DNA of 64,000 bases from assembly GCA_000320605.2 (NCBI GenBank), contig KB445807.1, positions 373,825 to 437,824 on the forward strand, in the 5' to 3' direction. Every line of letters starts with the position of its first letter. The first letter of the stretch is position 1. The notes beneath the pieces are model-generated. The model made no database searches, was not told the DNA's origin, and was given only the letters and a program-made list of their open reading frames with translations. The position numbers were made by a program, and so were the translations under genes. Below are positions 11,228 to 24,000 of this stretch, piece after piece. Source of the DNA: Gelatoporia subvermispora B. Lineage: Eukaryota > Basidiomycota > Agaricomycetes > Polyporales > Gelatoporiaceae.

Positions 11228-13075
11228 GTTGGGAATGTTTTCGAAGCGTCGGGGGGTAAATCGCGCTGTGGTACCCCAGATTCCCAGTCTTTTCAATGCA
11301 GCGACGCGGGGTATGCGGAGCCCGCTCCTGGCGTATACAAGGCCGCACCATCCAGGCCGCACGCAGACGAACTCAATCCGATCTTGGGCGGGGGCATGCG
11401 GAGCGGCGAGCGGTCGTCCACCACGGTGTTAGATCGGTGGAGAGGCCGATGGCTCTCCGCAGAGTGAAATCACTACAAATTGCACAGACGTCTTCATCGG
11501 TCATTCAATCGTTATGCAGGTAGAAGGACCTCGGATCGGTCGTTGTAAAGAATTCAGACGAATCGTAAAGTACGATGTTTCGAAGGACTCCCCACGCTTT
11601 CAGATTTCCGCGTTACCATGTCCGGGAGCTGTATGACTGAGTTGCTGGAGTTTGAACTCTCCACATCAGGGGACATGTAGCAGCGGACCCAAGTTATGTC
11701 TGCTATTGCCTCCGTCGCTGATTGAAGTCCATTCAAACGCTCGAAGCGTCAGTGAGAAACGCGGCAAATTCCGCGTCGAGTCCTGCTATTCACAACGGGA
11801 AAGCATGAGAATCCAGGAAGTACACCTCCACTCTCCGATGAGTTCTGCTACTGACATGGGAGCGTTGGAAATGCCTAGCCGTAGATATCTGCGCATTCAG
11901 CTGCTGCGCGCGCAATTCTCGCGCCCGGTCCCACCACGACCCATGAAGTGCTTCTGGAGCACGCACATACCACGTTCGCGTCTAATGCCCATATTTGTGG
12001 TGTCGTCCAACAAATGTCAGGCGGCGTGTGAGCTTGGCTGCGGGATGTGGAAGACCACACTCGTCTCCAGTCGCTTGGCTGGGAATGACGCGTGACAGGA
12101 GAGGAGTGTATCGAAACTTTGAGCCACGATGAGCTGCGCAAAGGTTTCCATCAAATAGAGTCGCGAGCATGCTTGTTCGCTGCACCCACGACCGTCGTGG
12201 TTATCGAGGGACGAGGGTGAGAAAAGAGTGCTGGGGGAGGATGGGAGGTGGCGCCATCGCATGGCTTGTTCTCATCTCATCTAATCGGATAACAACACTC
12301 TTCTCATCTTATCTTATCGCTATGATTTTACTCTGCATCCGACCTCGCTCTCCCTTGTGGCAAACCACCTTCTTGACAGGAAGCCACAAGGGCAATCCAT
12401 ATGATCTCGAATCCGATAATCCGTTCCTGTACGTTGATATGCTTCATGGCCTGGGTCTCTCGTTCCGACTCATCGGGACCTGACTTCTTTTGACCGCTAC
12501 TCCGATGTGTACTCGGCACCGTCTTACAGCGGCGGTGTTACCCTTGGCATTGCTACCCCGTTGTGGCCGCACAATGTCCGCACGACAGGATAACCCGACG
12601 ACGCCCAATTATCCTTGGCACCATGACTGGAAATCTTCGCGGGATGCGGTGCACCTGCTCATGTCGGGGCTCGTGAGTGCAGGCATGCGCAGCGCTTGGC
12701 GTGTAGTTCGGGCGCAGCACCCTTCATCTGCGCGAGCACCGCCGTGAGGGCGCGTTTCCAAGTGTGCTCCACTGTTGCAAACCGCTGAGAAAAGGAAGTC
12801 AGATTCCCTGGGCCGAGTTCGTGCGCTCGGCGCTATCCGCCCACCGAAGACCAAACAAACCCTTCTTTACGTCCGCTCCATCTCCCACGTTTGTCCGAGC
12901 GGTGCATGCCAACTTCCACAAGACGCTCATTATCCTATCGGATAGAAGTGCCTGTCAGTGTGACCGTGGAACCGCTGGCATCCGGCGCCAAGACGGCGTA
13001 TGTTGTCTCACTCCGAGTGGGACGGCGAGCGCCGGGGGCTGGTCGAGGTTTTGGAATTCGAGCGATGAGGTACCG
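11228..13075. other. Divergent intergenic region between FMN dehydrogenase A and the ICL/PEPM-family gene
   Basis: This 1.8-kb space contains promoters for both neighbours. Several ORFs of 60-150 codons are present but show no domain or signal peptide, and I support none as a gene. Confidence 0.4.
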
Positions 13076-13082
13076 TATAAAA
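13076..13082 (+). promoter_or_regulatory. TATA box of the ICL/PEPM-family gene
   Basis: TATAAAA lies 101 bp upstream of the ATG at 13183. A pyrimidine-rich leader follows it, typical of strongly expressed fungal genes. Confidence 0.7.
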
Positions 13083-13182
13083 GACAGCCAGTAATCCAGT
13101 GGTCCCTCAGCTCATCAGCTCTTCAACTCTTCCGCCAAACAATCCTCCTCCTATATCTTTATTTCCCTCCTCACTTCATAAA

Positions 13183-14600
13183 ATGCCGGGCCTTGACTAC
13201 TTCCGCGAGACTGAGACCACTCAGGCCATTGCCCCAGTTGTGACGCAAGAGCCCGTAGAGTCCGAGCCTTCTTCCCCTGCCGACACCATGCCCATCGACA
13301 ACGGTCTTACCCCTGCTCCTGGTGTCTACTACAACCCCCGCCTCGACCCCAAAAACTACCTCGAAGGTCCTCTCTCGTGGAACCCCTCGACCCGTCTCCG
13401 GCAACTGCTGGCGCGTCCTGGTATTGTTGTAAGTTCCTTCGTACACTAGAGATGAATTACACGCTGATTAAATTTTCGATTTGCAGGTGGCGCCTGGTAT
13501 CTGCGATGGTATCAGCGCACGCTGTGCCTTGGAGGCGGGCTTCGACTGCATGTACCAGAGGTACGTCCAGGATCGAATTGTATGAATTTCGAAGCTGATT
13601 TGAACGTCTTCAGCGGCGCCGCCACCACCGCATCCCGTCTCGGCATGCCTGACCTCGCAATCGCAACTCTCAACGACTTCGTTCAGAGCGCACAGATGGT
13701 CTGCAGCTTGAACCCCTCGGTCCCCGTCATTGCCGACGCAGACACCGGCTTCGGTGGTCCCGCTATGGTTGCTCGTACGGTCACGCAATACGCGCGCGCA
13801 GGTGTCGCCGGACTCCACATCGAGGACCAGGTTCAGACCAAGCGCTGCGGCCACCTGCTTGGCAAGCAGGTCGTCTCCCGCGAGGAATTCATCACTCGCA
13901 TTCGGGCAGCCGTCATCGCACGCGACTCCATCCCGGGAGGCTCGGACTTCGTAAGTCCACATCCAATGTCAATTGTCGACGAATTTGAATTAACAGCACT
14001 CGTAGGTCATCATTGGCCGCACGGACTCTGCCCAGGTCTTGGGCATGGAGGAGGCGATCATCCGCCTGAAGCTCGCCGCCGATGCCGGAGCGGATGTGTG
14101 CTTCATCGAAGGTGTGCGTACCGCCGAGCTCCTGAAGTCCACGGTGGCTGCGCTGGCGCCCAAGCCTGTGAGTTCTCCTCACCAGATCGGTATCGAAGCT
14201 GCCTAACATTTCTATCAGGTCCTCGTCAATGTCATCTCGGGTGGTCTGACCCCCTCCTTCACCTGCCAAGAGGCCGAGGAGATGGGTGCCAAGATTATCA
14301 GTAAGTCTTCTCAAAGTGAGCCACCTCTGTGTACTGATAGCCGGCGCAGTCTTCTCTCTCGTGTCTTGCGTCGCGGCCGTGCACGGTATCCGCGCGGCGA
14401 TGCACTCCCTGAAGAAGACCGGTACAGACTTCTCGTCTGCGAAGGGCATGGACCCCAAGGCGTTCTTCGAGGTCATGGGTATGTCGTGCCACCAATGCCA
14501 ATTCTCTCACAGGCCTGATGGGTGATCATTTGCAACAGGTCTCCACGATGTCATCGAGCTCGACGCCCAGGCTGGTGGCAAGGCGTTCGAAGTTGTCTAG
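13183..14600 (+). CDS. Isocitrate lyase/PEP mutase superfamily enzyme, oxaloacetate acetylhydrolase-like
   Basis: Seven exons (13183-13428, 13487-13560, 13614-13950, 14006-14167, 14219-14300, 14350-14478, 14539-14600) join in phase. The N-terminal 60 residues are variable. Then come GICDGISARCALEAGF, SGAATTASRLGMPDL, the metal-binding PVIADADTGFGGP, GLHIEDQVQTKRCGH with the catalytic KRCGH cysteine loop, then IIGRTDSAQ, GADVCFIEG and LVNVISGG. This is the single-domain fold of methylisocitrate lyase, PEP mutase, petal-death protein and oxaloacetate acetylhydrolase, not the larger true isocitrate lyase. KRCGH and the overall pattern are closest to fungal oxaloacetate acetylhydrolases, which split oxaloacetate to oxalate and acetate. 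The substrate call is an inference; a related C-C lyase is the alternative. The flanking b2-type dehydrogenases support an oxalate role. Confidence 0.8.
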
Positions 14601-16313
14601 TCGCCGCATCTTTTCGCTCTTTCATTGCATCACCCAGACCTCCGACTTGTAGGGCTAGTAGAGGCGCAGTTAAGGCGCCCGAATCGTTCATATGTCCATG
14701 CCTGTAACACTTTCCAAATTGCACTATCATCTAGATTTCTCGAAATTTGCATATACTGTCCATCTCCATGTATCTGTTGGTCCATATTCACAATTGATGT
14801 TTTACTAGAGAAGCGTCGCTCGACACGGTCACAATCTTGCTTGCTCGAATTCAAATTTGAGATATAATTTACATGTTATCTACTGCATAGTCTCGTCACA
14901 AGGGATGACAAGACCGCCAGAGGTGTCCTGCAGAGATGATCGAGATCGTGAAGGAATGTACGCCTTAGTAACGACCAACATTTACTACATATTTGGAAAT
15001 TGCAACTGAGTCATGCGACAACCTTTGTGGATATTGTACTTAACGTAGACAAACCACCAATTCCGGAAGGAGGTATCGTCGAGCTGTAGTGTATGCCGGT
15101 TCATATATTGGCTAGACTCACCACACTCGAGCATCCCGGCTTGACGGGCTGGACCAATGTTATCCCAATTCCCAACCGAGCCATCATCCAGTAGTATCAC
15201 TAGGGCTTACGTATTGACAGACCATCGAACACAGCCCACAGGGGCAAACGCGTTACGCATTGTGCTCATGAATCATTACCATGCAGACACTGCCCCTAGG
15301 ACATCGGCGTTATCATTGTACTTGTGTGCCATACTGTCACAGAGCTCACCCGCGGACGGAGGCGAAGGGTTCCGAGCGGCCTCCGGAACGGAGGAAAAGA
15401 GCTCGGTTTACAGCTGGTTTCATATCGATAGGCGAGTTCGCTCGAGAAAATGCACGTAGACGCATCACAACGTTCGAATTTAAGCATCGCACCCGTGCCG
15501 ATCGCGCGAGATCCTCATCGGTGACGCTTCAGTACTCATAGTGTGAAGTGAGGAGAGCAAAAATTTTGAGCTGAGGTTCGTTAACTTGAAGATAAAGGGT
15601 TCTCAAAACCTAAACGGCCCAATAAAGGGTTCCGCGAATATTTCGAGGGTCGATTTGGGGCCTATGAGGTCGTCGATCTGCCTACTAAGAGGGCTTTATG
15701 TTCGATAATGAGCAGCTCGTTTTCGTCAAGTAGCGAGGCTGAAGCATTTTGTCCCACATCAGATGCACTTGGCCTTTGTCAGCACCCTGCAGATTCCAAC
15801 GATTTTAGTCTGTAAAAACGGCCATCGACTCACTCGTGGAGGGTTTGAGAGGTCTCACCACGCTCCCAACCTAGCGGGAGTGCTGTCGTACCGCAAGATT
15901 GTATCTAGATACCTGAGCTCCGCCAGACTCCGATACTGCGTAGGTGTCTCCCGAAACTGCGTGAGCACTTCGAGCACAGATCTCAGGCCTACGAGGTCTC
16001 GAATTCCAGACATTCGCTCAATGACCCTGGGATCACTACACGCAAAGCGATGCTTTGATGCACCACTGCGACGGAGTAAAACAAGCCCGCTGATTGGTCA
16101 CGATCCTAGAGGGTTGCCATATTTGGACCGAGCAGAACCGGCGGCATGGATCGGACCTCCGTCTCCGCGCCGCTGGCCCGGCCGCGCGGGGACGGAGCAC
16201 TGAGTTCATAACATGGCTCTCCGCGTCTTGACTATCTTCCTTCTCCTTTCTCTTTGCTCATCCCGATATCCTCCCGGTCTGTTTCATCCGAGGTATCTGG
16301 ATTCCCGAGAAAA
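14601..16313. other. Intergenic region without a supported gene
   Basis: This contains the 3' UTR of the ICL/PEPM-family gene and the promoter of FMN dehydrogenase B. The short ORFs seen on both strands show no domain, signal peptide or exon chain. Confidence 0.4.
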
Positions 16314-19300
16314 ATGATTTCGGGCAAGGAGGTCGCGACGCACAACAGCCGCGAGAGCTGCTGGATCATCGTGCACGGTAAGTGAATTTGAATGCCGCGC
16401 CTGTATCACGATCGGACGAGGAGTGCTTGCGCATGGTGTTTCGGGAGACATCAGGAGGCTCTCGCTCATCGTCATGCGCGCTCATGCATACAGTGGGCGG
16501 CTGTTGACGTTTATGATACCGCAGGGAAGGTGTACGACGTCACCGAGTTCCTAGACGGTGAGTTCAAGACTATGCGCATGTTCCATGTTTCGCTAAGACA
16601 AGCATCTCGCATAGACCACCCTGGTAGGTTGTCATAGGCGACAGTCATCAGGAATGCTGAGCGACGTGATGGCCGTAGGTGGTTCCAAGATAATTTTGAA
16701 GTATGCTGGGAAGGATGCTACGTGAGTTCTAGCCGCGTATAGTCACCCTTTTGTTCTCATCACGTCCCCTAGCGCGGAGTACGACCCTATCCATCCGCCC
16801 AACGCCATCACGGATCACCTGCCAGCAGAGAAACAGTGTGTATCTTTCATTCTCACTCAGGGGCAATTTACTCATTCCAGCCCAGTCTCGGCAGCGTGGA
16901 CCCCGAGACCGTTCTCAAGGTAAAGGTAGAGGTAAGCGATGAGGAGAAGGCACGCGTCGAGCGGATGAGTAAGCGGCCCTCGTTGTCGGAGATTCTCAAC
17001 CTGCATGACTTCGAGGTGAGCTCATCTGCATGTTCGTAGCTCCGGCGGTGAACATACTCCTTGTAGGCTATTGCGAGGATGGTCATGCCCGAGAAGGCGT
17101 GGGCGTACTATAGCTCCGCCGCGGACGATGAAATCACCATCCGGGAGAACCACGCCGCATATCACAGGTCAGTCTGACGGTAGCACCCCTCGAGCGCTTC
17201 GTTAACGTCACCTGTAGGGTGTGGTTCCGACCCCGTATTCTGCGAGACGTGACCACTGTAGATTATTCAACGAAGATTCTAGGCCAAGTCTCTAGTATGC
17301 CCATGTATATTGTAGGCTGTTTGCACTTCCTGAGCGATCTATGCTGATCGAGTCTTGTAGACCGCGACCGCGTTAGGGAAACTCGGACACCCAGATGGCG
17401 AATTGAATCTGACCCGAGCAGCAGCGAACCACGGCGTCATTCAGATGGTATGTCTGACGCCGGTATCAGGGTGCCGCGATTTCTGACGTTGCCATTAGAT
17501 ACCCACATTGGCGTCCTGTTCGTTCGACGAGATTGTTGACGCGGCAAAGCCCGGCCAGGTACAATTCCTTCAATTGTAAGTCCCAGTATTTTCGTCAGAT
17601 TTGAGCAGGAATATTTTTGCATATATCGACGTCATGGCTATCCCATGATGTGTATCTGCGAGGATACCTGGCATACAACGACATTTTCGCTGTTTATTCT
17701 GCGCGATTTCGGTGCTCTCTTCACTGCGCCGCATTCATGCACACTCCACCTAATCCGGGGTGTGTATGTCGACCTCATCGGCGCGCAACGGAGTATACGG
17801 CGTACTTGCTTCATCAAATCGTGCATATGTCGATCTTCCAACGCGCCATGATATGCAGGGACAATTTCCTAAGACAACGGCGCAAAGATATCGAGCTTCT
17901 TGTTACTTCGTGGCGCACGAGGTCAATTTTCGCCGCAATGCTGCATGAAATGACCTTTACGCTGCGACGTAATCTCGAAGCCCATGACTGTGTCGCTGGA
18001 TTAGCTCATGATGCAAAGGCCAAAGTCACATGCATTCCATGACGCGAAATTTAATTCAACACAAATCTGCTACACTTGCGCAACTGATACGCCCATCTCG
18101 GTGCATGCATCTTCATCGATGTACATTCCTCATTCAGATTATCCCTGATATGTGATCTGGGACCCCGAATTTCCATACGACCTTCCCAAACATGGTGCAT
18201 GCAACATTCTTTTTTCCTGTGACACAAATATCAAGAAGACCACCAACATTAAGATTAACTATGACCGCACAGATATGTCAATAAGGACCGAGCCATCACG
18301 AAGAAATTGGTGCAACATGCCGAAACGAGGGGAATCAAGGGGCTTTTCATCACAGTTGATGCACCACAACTTGGCCGCCGCGAGAAGGTTGATACATGCA
18401 ACTGTGTGTCGAGAGTGATGTTGATTGCTATGACTTTAGGACATGCGCATGAAATTCGACGCGGAGGATCCGGCAGAAGTCACTGAGAACAAACAACAAG
18501 ATCGCGTGGACCGTTCACAAGGCGCAGCGCGTGCTATCAGTGTGGGTCAAGCACATCGCCAAAGTCACCCACCTTCTCATATCATCGATACAGTCATTCA
18601 TCGACCCTGGCCTTGACTGGAAGGATATTCCTTGGTTCCAGTCCATCACTAAGAGTACGTCTAGATTCTGCCCAGATGCTGGCCACCTAATGCGACGCCG
18701 CTACAGTGCCACTTATTCTGAAGGGAGTACAATGTTGGGAGGTAGGGGACATAATATTAAGCAGCTCATGCATTGCTCTAAAACGTTTCTAGGATGCACT
18801 GGAAGCGTATGATCGCGGTCTCGCCGGCGTTGTACTTTCCAACCACGGTGGTCGTCAACTCGACTTCGCACGTTCAGGTCTTGAGATCCTCTACGAGGTC
18901 GTCCGGGAGCTCGGTGCGCGTCGGGGGCTGTCATTCCCAAACGAGAAGTTCCAGCTCTTTGTCGATGGTGGCGTGCGCCGTGCGACCGACGTTCTCAAGG
19001 CTGTCGCCATCGGCGCCACTGCCGGTATGTTCAATGATATGCTCCAATTCTAAACCTGACTCAATCCTTGTGTAGTCGGTGTCGGCCGGCCGTTCCTATA
19101 CGCGTTCTCGTCCTATGGACAAGAGGGCGTTGATAAGGCGCTCCAGATTTTGCACGTGCGTTCTATTGATATTGCTTATCATCGGAAAACTCTGACCCGT
19201 CACCCTCTTCTCCCGTCCCGATGCCCTGAACACCGTGTTCACGTGTTTACAGGATGAATTCGAGATGAACATGCGACTTCTAGGCGCACGTAACCTATCT

Positions 19301-19492
19301 GAGGTTGTACCATCAATGGTTGACGCGTCGTCGCTGTCCGCGCACATCGTCGCTGTTCCTGGGGACACACTCTACGATACCAACTGTGAGTTATGCCTAA
19401 AGCTCGGATCGATGACTGATTGCTGAACTATTACCTAAATAGACGAGAGTATGCAGCACGCGCGATTGAGGGAGGTGAGGGCCAAGATTTAA
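16314..19492 (+). CDS. Flavocytochrome b2-type FMN dehydrogenase, copy B
   Basis: The exon order is the same as in copies A and C. The start MISGKEVATHNSRESCWIIV leads to KVYDVTEF, the haem motif HPGG split by an intron, and KIILKYAGKDATAEYDPIHP. The linker follows, then EILNLHDFEAIARMVMPEKA, AYYSSAADDEITIRENHAAY and VWFRPRILRDVTTVDYST. ATALGKLGHPDGELNLTRAA, GLFITVDAPQLGRREKDMRM, VLSNHGGRQLDFARSGLEIL and FVDGGVRRATDVLKAVAIGA lie in the flavin domain. It ends YESMQHARLREVRAKI-stop at 19492. One intron (17576-18272) is 697 nt, while the same intron in copy C is about 55 nt. The reading frame is otherwise intact. Membrane-free flavocytochromes of this type oxidise 2-hydroxy acids and pass electrons to cytochrome c; L-lactate or glyoxylate are the candidate substrates. 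Confidence 0.88.
17576..18272 (+). other. Enlarged 697-nt intron in FMN dehydrogenase B
   Basis: The donor follows the codons for VQFLQL (CAATT|GTAAGT) and the acceptor CCGCACAG precedes ATATGTCAATAAG (YVNK), so splicing restores the family reading frame. All other introns in this gene are about 50-90 nt. I found no terminal inverted repeat, target-site duplication or coding domain in the extra DNA. Confidence 0.75.
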
Positions 19493-21019
19493 CGGCCTCG
19501 CGGACCGGCAGATCTCTATAGGTGCTTGCATATCTTACGACTTTCCCCCATTGTACATGTCCCCGGAATGGTCACAGCTATGCATTATCTTTGCGTAAAC
19601 GTATGGAGATTGATGTCTAGAGATGCGTGTACATTGCACGACGTGTCCACTGAGATGTGATTGACGTCACGCGCCGTTAAGTCTCTTGTCGCTCGCTTAC
19701 GATGTTGACGTCATTTCTTCCTTTAGACACCCCAGTGACACCGTTTCTCTCCGTGTCATCCTTATGCCTCGCGCTCAGTTGTGCTGCACTATCTGCTACT
19801 CTCCGCCGACTTTATGGTGCAGTGCATTGCGATCCATCTCCCCTGTCACTAACGCTTAATATCCGGAACGCCGTACGCCGTCAACTCCGTCATCTCGATA
19901 CAATGGATTATAGCTCTCTCAGGCGCTATGTTCCGACTGTGTTTATGAGTCCCCGGCTCTGCGTGATCTCAAGTGACGCTGGTCCCTGTGGTGAGATAAT
20001 TAAAGTGCCCTTGGCTTGGTCCAGGATATATCTCGACCTTCCTCGTGGAACCATGCGACTGCAAACCAGCAGAGCTTGCCATCAGCACGCATTGCCTACC
20101 TCACATTCGTTATCCTCATCGTGAATAGCCTGTCCGTCTTAGCTCAACTCCTGTGTGATTGTGTTGATCTTGTTGATTGGTTGCCGATGCTGATCTAATA
20201 TCTGGTGTTCGAATTTGGGCGTTGTTACAGTAGCCGTCAAGCTGACTTTAATTCATCATGAGGCACGGGTATCTATCACCCGGTACGTCTTGTTGCTCTG
20301 ACATAACCGACATGAATTTGGACTTCTAGATTGTTGCTTGATAACAATAACGACTTGCTATAGATGCTATTCTTCAAGCCCAACTTAGCGTTGACTCTTT
20401 CAGTTTACATACGATATTGTAGCCTCAAAGCTGCTGTGGCCGACTGTAGCCCACGCCGCATACGCAATTTCGAATGCATCTCTCTGTGCCCCCACAGCTT
20501 ATTCGGAATCATCACGACACTGACCGCTGTAACAACTTCTGTGTGTGCCTATATCATAGAGTAGGAAAATGGACAAATCATGTACTGCTCTGCCATTGAG
20601 AGTATTTGAAAGTCGAAATGACTTTTTACGACATAATATGAATAATAAGGCGGTTACAAGCGTTACGCAAACAAAATATGGATATAGATGACATCAATTT
20701 TGTGATTATTACCCCGGTGTTTCCGGGGTCCTTCCGCTCTGGGGGGCTGATTTTTCGGTGGAACGCCTGCAGGCTGTTGCACTCCGTCTTCCACCAGGAC
20801 AGACACATACGGATTGCTGTATCCCAGCATCCGATTTTCTGTTTTCTTCCCACCCAACCTCTCGCGACCATTCGTTCGCCTGCAGGCAGGTCATCTTTCA
20901 AGACCGACCTTCACGCGACAGCACGAACAGTTATCAACCATCGCCGCACAATCGCAGGAATTCGTGCGTTACTAGCGACTTGAAGCGGTGCGAATTCTCA
21001 CCAAATTCTCTGCTGTAGA
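19493..21019. other. Intergenic region between FMN dehydrogenase B and eIF4G
   Basis: About 1.5 kb with the 3' UTR of the dehydrogenase and the promoter and leader of eIF4G. An ORF at 19702-20124 is hydrophobic at its start but has no domain and is not supported. Confidence 0.4.
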
Positions 21020-24000
21020 ATGAGCAAATCTGCTACTGCATCGACACCAAGGAATCCGACCCAGCTACCGCAAAAGTCAGCTTGGGCGAGGGGCCCTCCA
21101 CAGAGCACATCCACAGCACCCACCTCCCGGTCGCAATCGCCCGCTCCTAATGCAAGTGCGTCTGCAGCTCCGACCCACTCGAGACGGCCCAGCGCGTTAG
21201 GCCAGGGCGTCTCGTTTAAGGATGGTGTTGCAGGAGCCCGGAGCCCAACCAACACCGTAAAATCAGGTACGTCGCCCCAGCGGGTGATCCCAGGATTGTC
21301 AGTGCTGACCGAGTGCCGCGCTATATCGCCCTCATTGTCGTCTCAGGATCGGTCACATTTGGCTCGATAGACGATGTGAGCGCGCCGATTTCGTCGTCCC
21401 CCGCCGCGGCGCCCGCACCCATCAAGGCTGAGGGAGTCAAGACGTTCGGCTCCGTCGCGGCCGCACCCCCGGTATCCACACAGAACGGCAAGCCGGCGGC
21501 GTCTGTCCCTGTTCCCGCCCCATCTGCGTCCACGAGCGCACTAAAAGCCGGCTCGGCGGCGGCAGCGTCGGCATCGACATCAGCATCAACATCGACATCG
21601 ACACCACTGAAGATGGCGAAGCCAGACATCAAAAAGCTTTTCCAGGGACCCAGCAGCAGCGGACCGGCGTCGAGCGCGGGGTCGTCGCCTGGGCCGAATG
21701 ACGTGTCCTCGCCGTCGAGCCGACCATCTATGCTGCCCGGGACGTCGTCAGGACCGAGCGGGGCAACGCAGGGGCCGGGGGCTCAAGCGGTGCACGGTGC
21801 ACCGCCTTCGCAGCTAGGTGCGGGAGGGTACACACCGTTCGTGCCCGGGCAGATGCGTGGACAGCAAAACGGCGCGGGCGGAGGCCCGCCGCCGCGGTCG
21901 CCGGTGTATGGGCGCGCGATGGCCAACGGGTCAAATATGAACGGGCGGCAGTCGGGTGCGCCTGGGGGCCCTGGAGGACCCGGCGGGATCCCTGCGGGGA
22001 TGCAGAGTCCGCGTGTGCACGCGGGACAGCCGGCGGGTATGCCGCCGCACGCGCAGATGCAGGTCCCGGCATGGCCTGGATACTACGTATGTACATTTGT
22101 CTAAGTTTTGAGGAACCATTGAATAATGTTCTACAGTATGCTCCCGCATATCCCGGTATGCCCGTCGAGGGCTACATGTACCCTTCGATGTGGCAGGTGC
22201 AGCAACAGGTGCCACCACAGCATCAACACCATCAACCGCCAGGGCCGCCTGGTTCTGCCCACCCCGGAATGCCCATGTCCCCCCGCCATCAGCCGCCGCC
22301 CCTTCATGCTCCTTCTACGCCGACGCTCGCACCCGCCATCCCGAGCAACGGACACCCACCACACACGCCCTCGCCACATACACACACGGCCAGCCTAAGT
22401 AGCGTCTCGTCACCCCCCTCCACACCATCCACCCTCACCGGATCCGGTGGCCCCAGCCGGCTCAGTTCTAATGCTTCATCCTTTGTCCCTCGTAAGCCCC
22501 CCCAAACCCCCGTCATCATCAAGACCCAGACGGGTGAGACGCTCAATCTTGAGGAGTTCAAGAAGGAGAAGTCATCCGCTGCTCCATCACCTACTGTCAT
22601 TGAGTCTCCTGCTCGGAAGCCTGTCACGATACGGATAGAAAACCCCGAGGAGAAGGCTCGGGAGAAGGAAAAGAAAGAGGCTGAGGAGAAAGCGAAGCAC
22701 GAGGCCGAGGAGCGGGCGCGGAAAGAGAAGGAGGAGGCTGAACGCAAGAAGAAGGAAGATGCGGAACGGAAGCGCAAGGAAGAGGAGGAGCGGGAGCAGA
22801 AGCGCAAGGAGGAAGAGGAGGAGCGGAGACGGAAGGCGGAAGAGGAGAAGGAGCGTGCAAAGCAGGAGGAGGAGGAGAAGCTGCGCCTGCAGAAGGTGCA
22901 GAAGGAGGAGGAGGAACGGAGACAGAGGGAGGAGGAAGAACGGGCGACACGTGAGGCGGAGGAGGCCAAGGTCACCCCTGAGGCGCAAGGCGAGGCGACT
23001 CCCGAGCAGGAGGAAGGCGAAGTTGAGGAGAAGGATACGTCTACGCCACAGGCCGCAGACGAGACTCCCAAGGAGGAGGACAAGTCTCAGGACAAGGCCT
23101 CTTTGCGCATCGACACCGCCGTCTCCAGCCCCGAGGTGCCCAGGAAGCGTCCGGGTCCGCTTGACCTCTCCGGCACCAAGCAGCCCATTGCCGCTCCTCT
23201 CCCGTCCGCTCTTGCGACCGCGCGTATCATTGAGGACCTCGGCAGTGTGCAATACCCTGAAGGTATTAAGAGCCCGAGGGTTGAGCTCAATGTGAACGCA
23301 AAGCAGGGCAAGTTCCGGTAAGCTTTCGCTTCTTGAACTTGTCTATAGTTCTCACGCCATACTATAGATATGACCGAGATTTCCTTCTGCAGTTTATGGC
23401 CATCTGCAGGGAGAAGCCAGACTCTCTTCCTCCACTCGACGCCATCGGTCTTGAGCCCGCTGATCAGAACTATCCCATGAGTCGCGGTGGCTCAGGCCGT
23501 CGTTCTTCATCCGCCGCCATGCCCCCTCCTCAGTCCAACGCCCGTGTCGGCCTCGGTATCTCTGGGTTCGGCAAGCCAGGAAATTTCACTATGGGTCAAT
23601 TTTCCACACCTGCCGCAAGATCCAGCGAAGAGCGCTTCATGGCGTCTCGGTCTGCGTCTATGGGTGGTGGCCCCATCCCTTTCGGTGGCCGGTCAACACC
23701 TATGACACGGTCTTCTAGCCAGGGTGGTCCGGGTGGCAACGCCATGGGCAGCAACCGCACACGGAGCAAACGTGGAGAGAAGCGCGGCGAAGGAAACAAG
23801 CCATCAATGCCGTCGTTCACTGCACCTGGTATGCAGCCTGGCTTCTCGCTCGAACCCGTCGCTCCCCTTGAGATGTCGGTCAACCGGTGGCAGCCCAATA
23901 GTCTTGGAAAGAAGCAGGTGGTGCCTGAGGACTCACCGGAGATCGTCGATCGCAAGGTCCGCGGGCTACTCAACAAGCTCACCATGGAACGCTTCGAGTC

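Noticed and set aside
17576..18272. Transposon inserted in the dehydrogenase B intron
   Set aside because: I could not find terminal inverted repeats, a target-site duplication or any transposase-like frame; only the unusual length is certain.
19702..20124. 140-codon ORF with a hydrophobic start
   Set aside because: No cleavage-like site, no local-type introns and a biased, low-information remainder.
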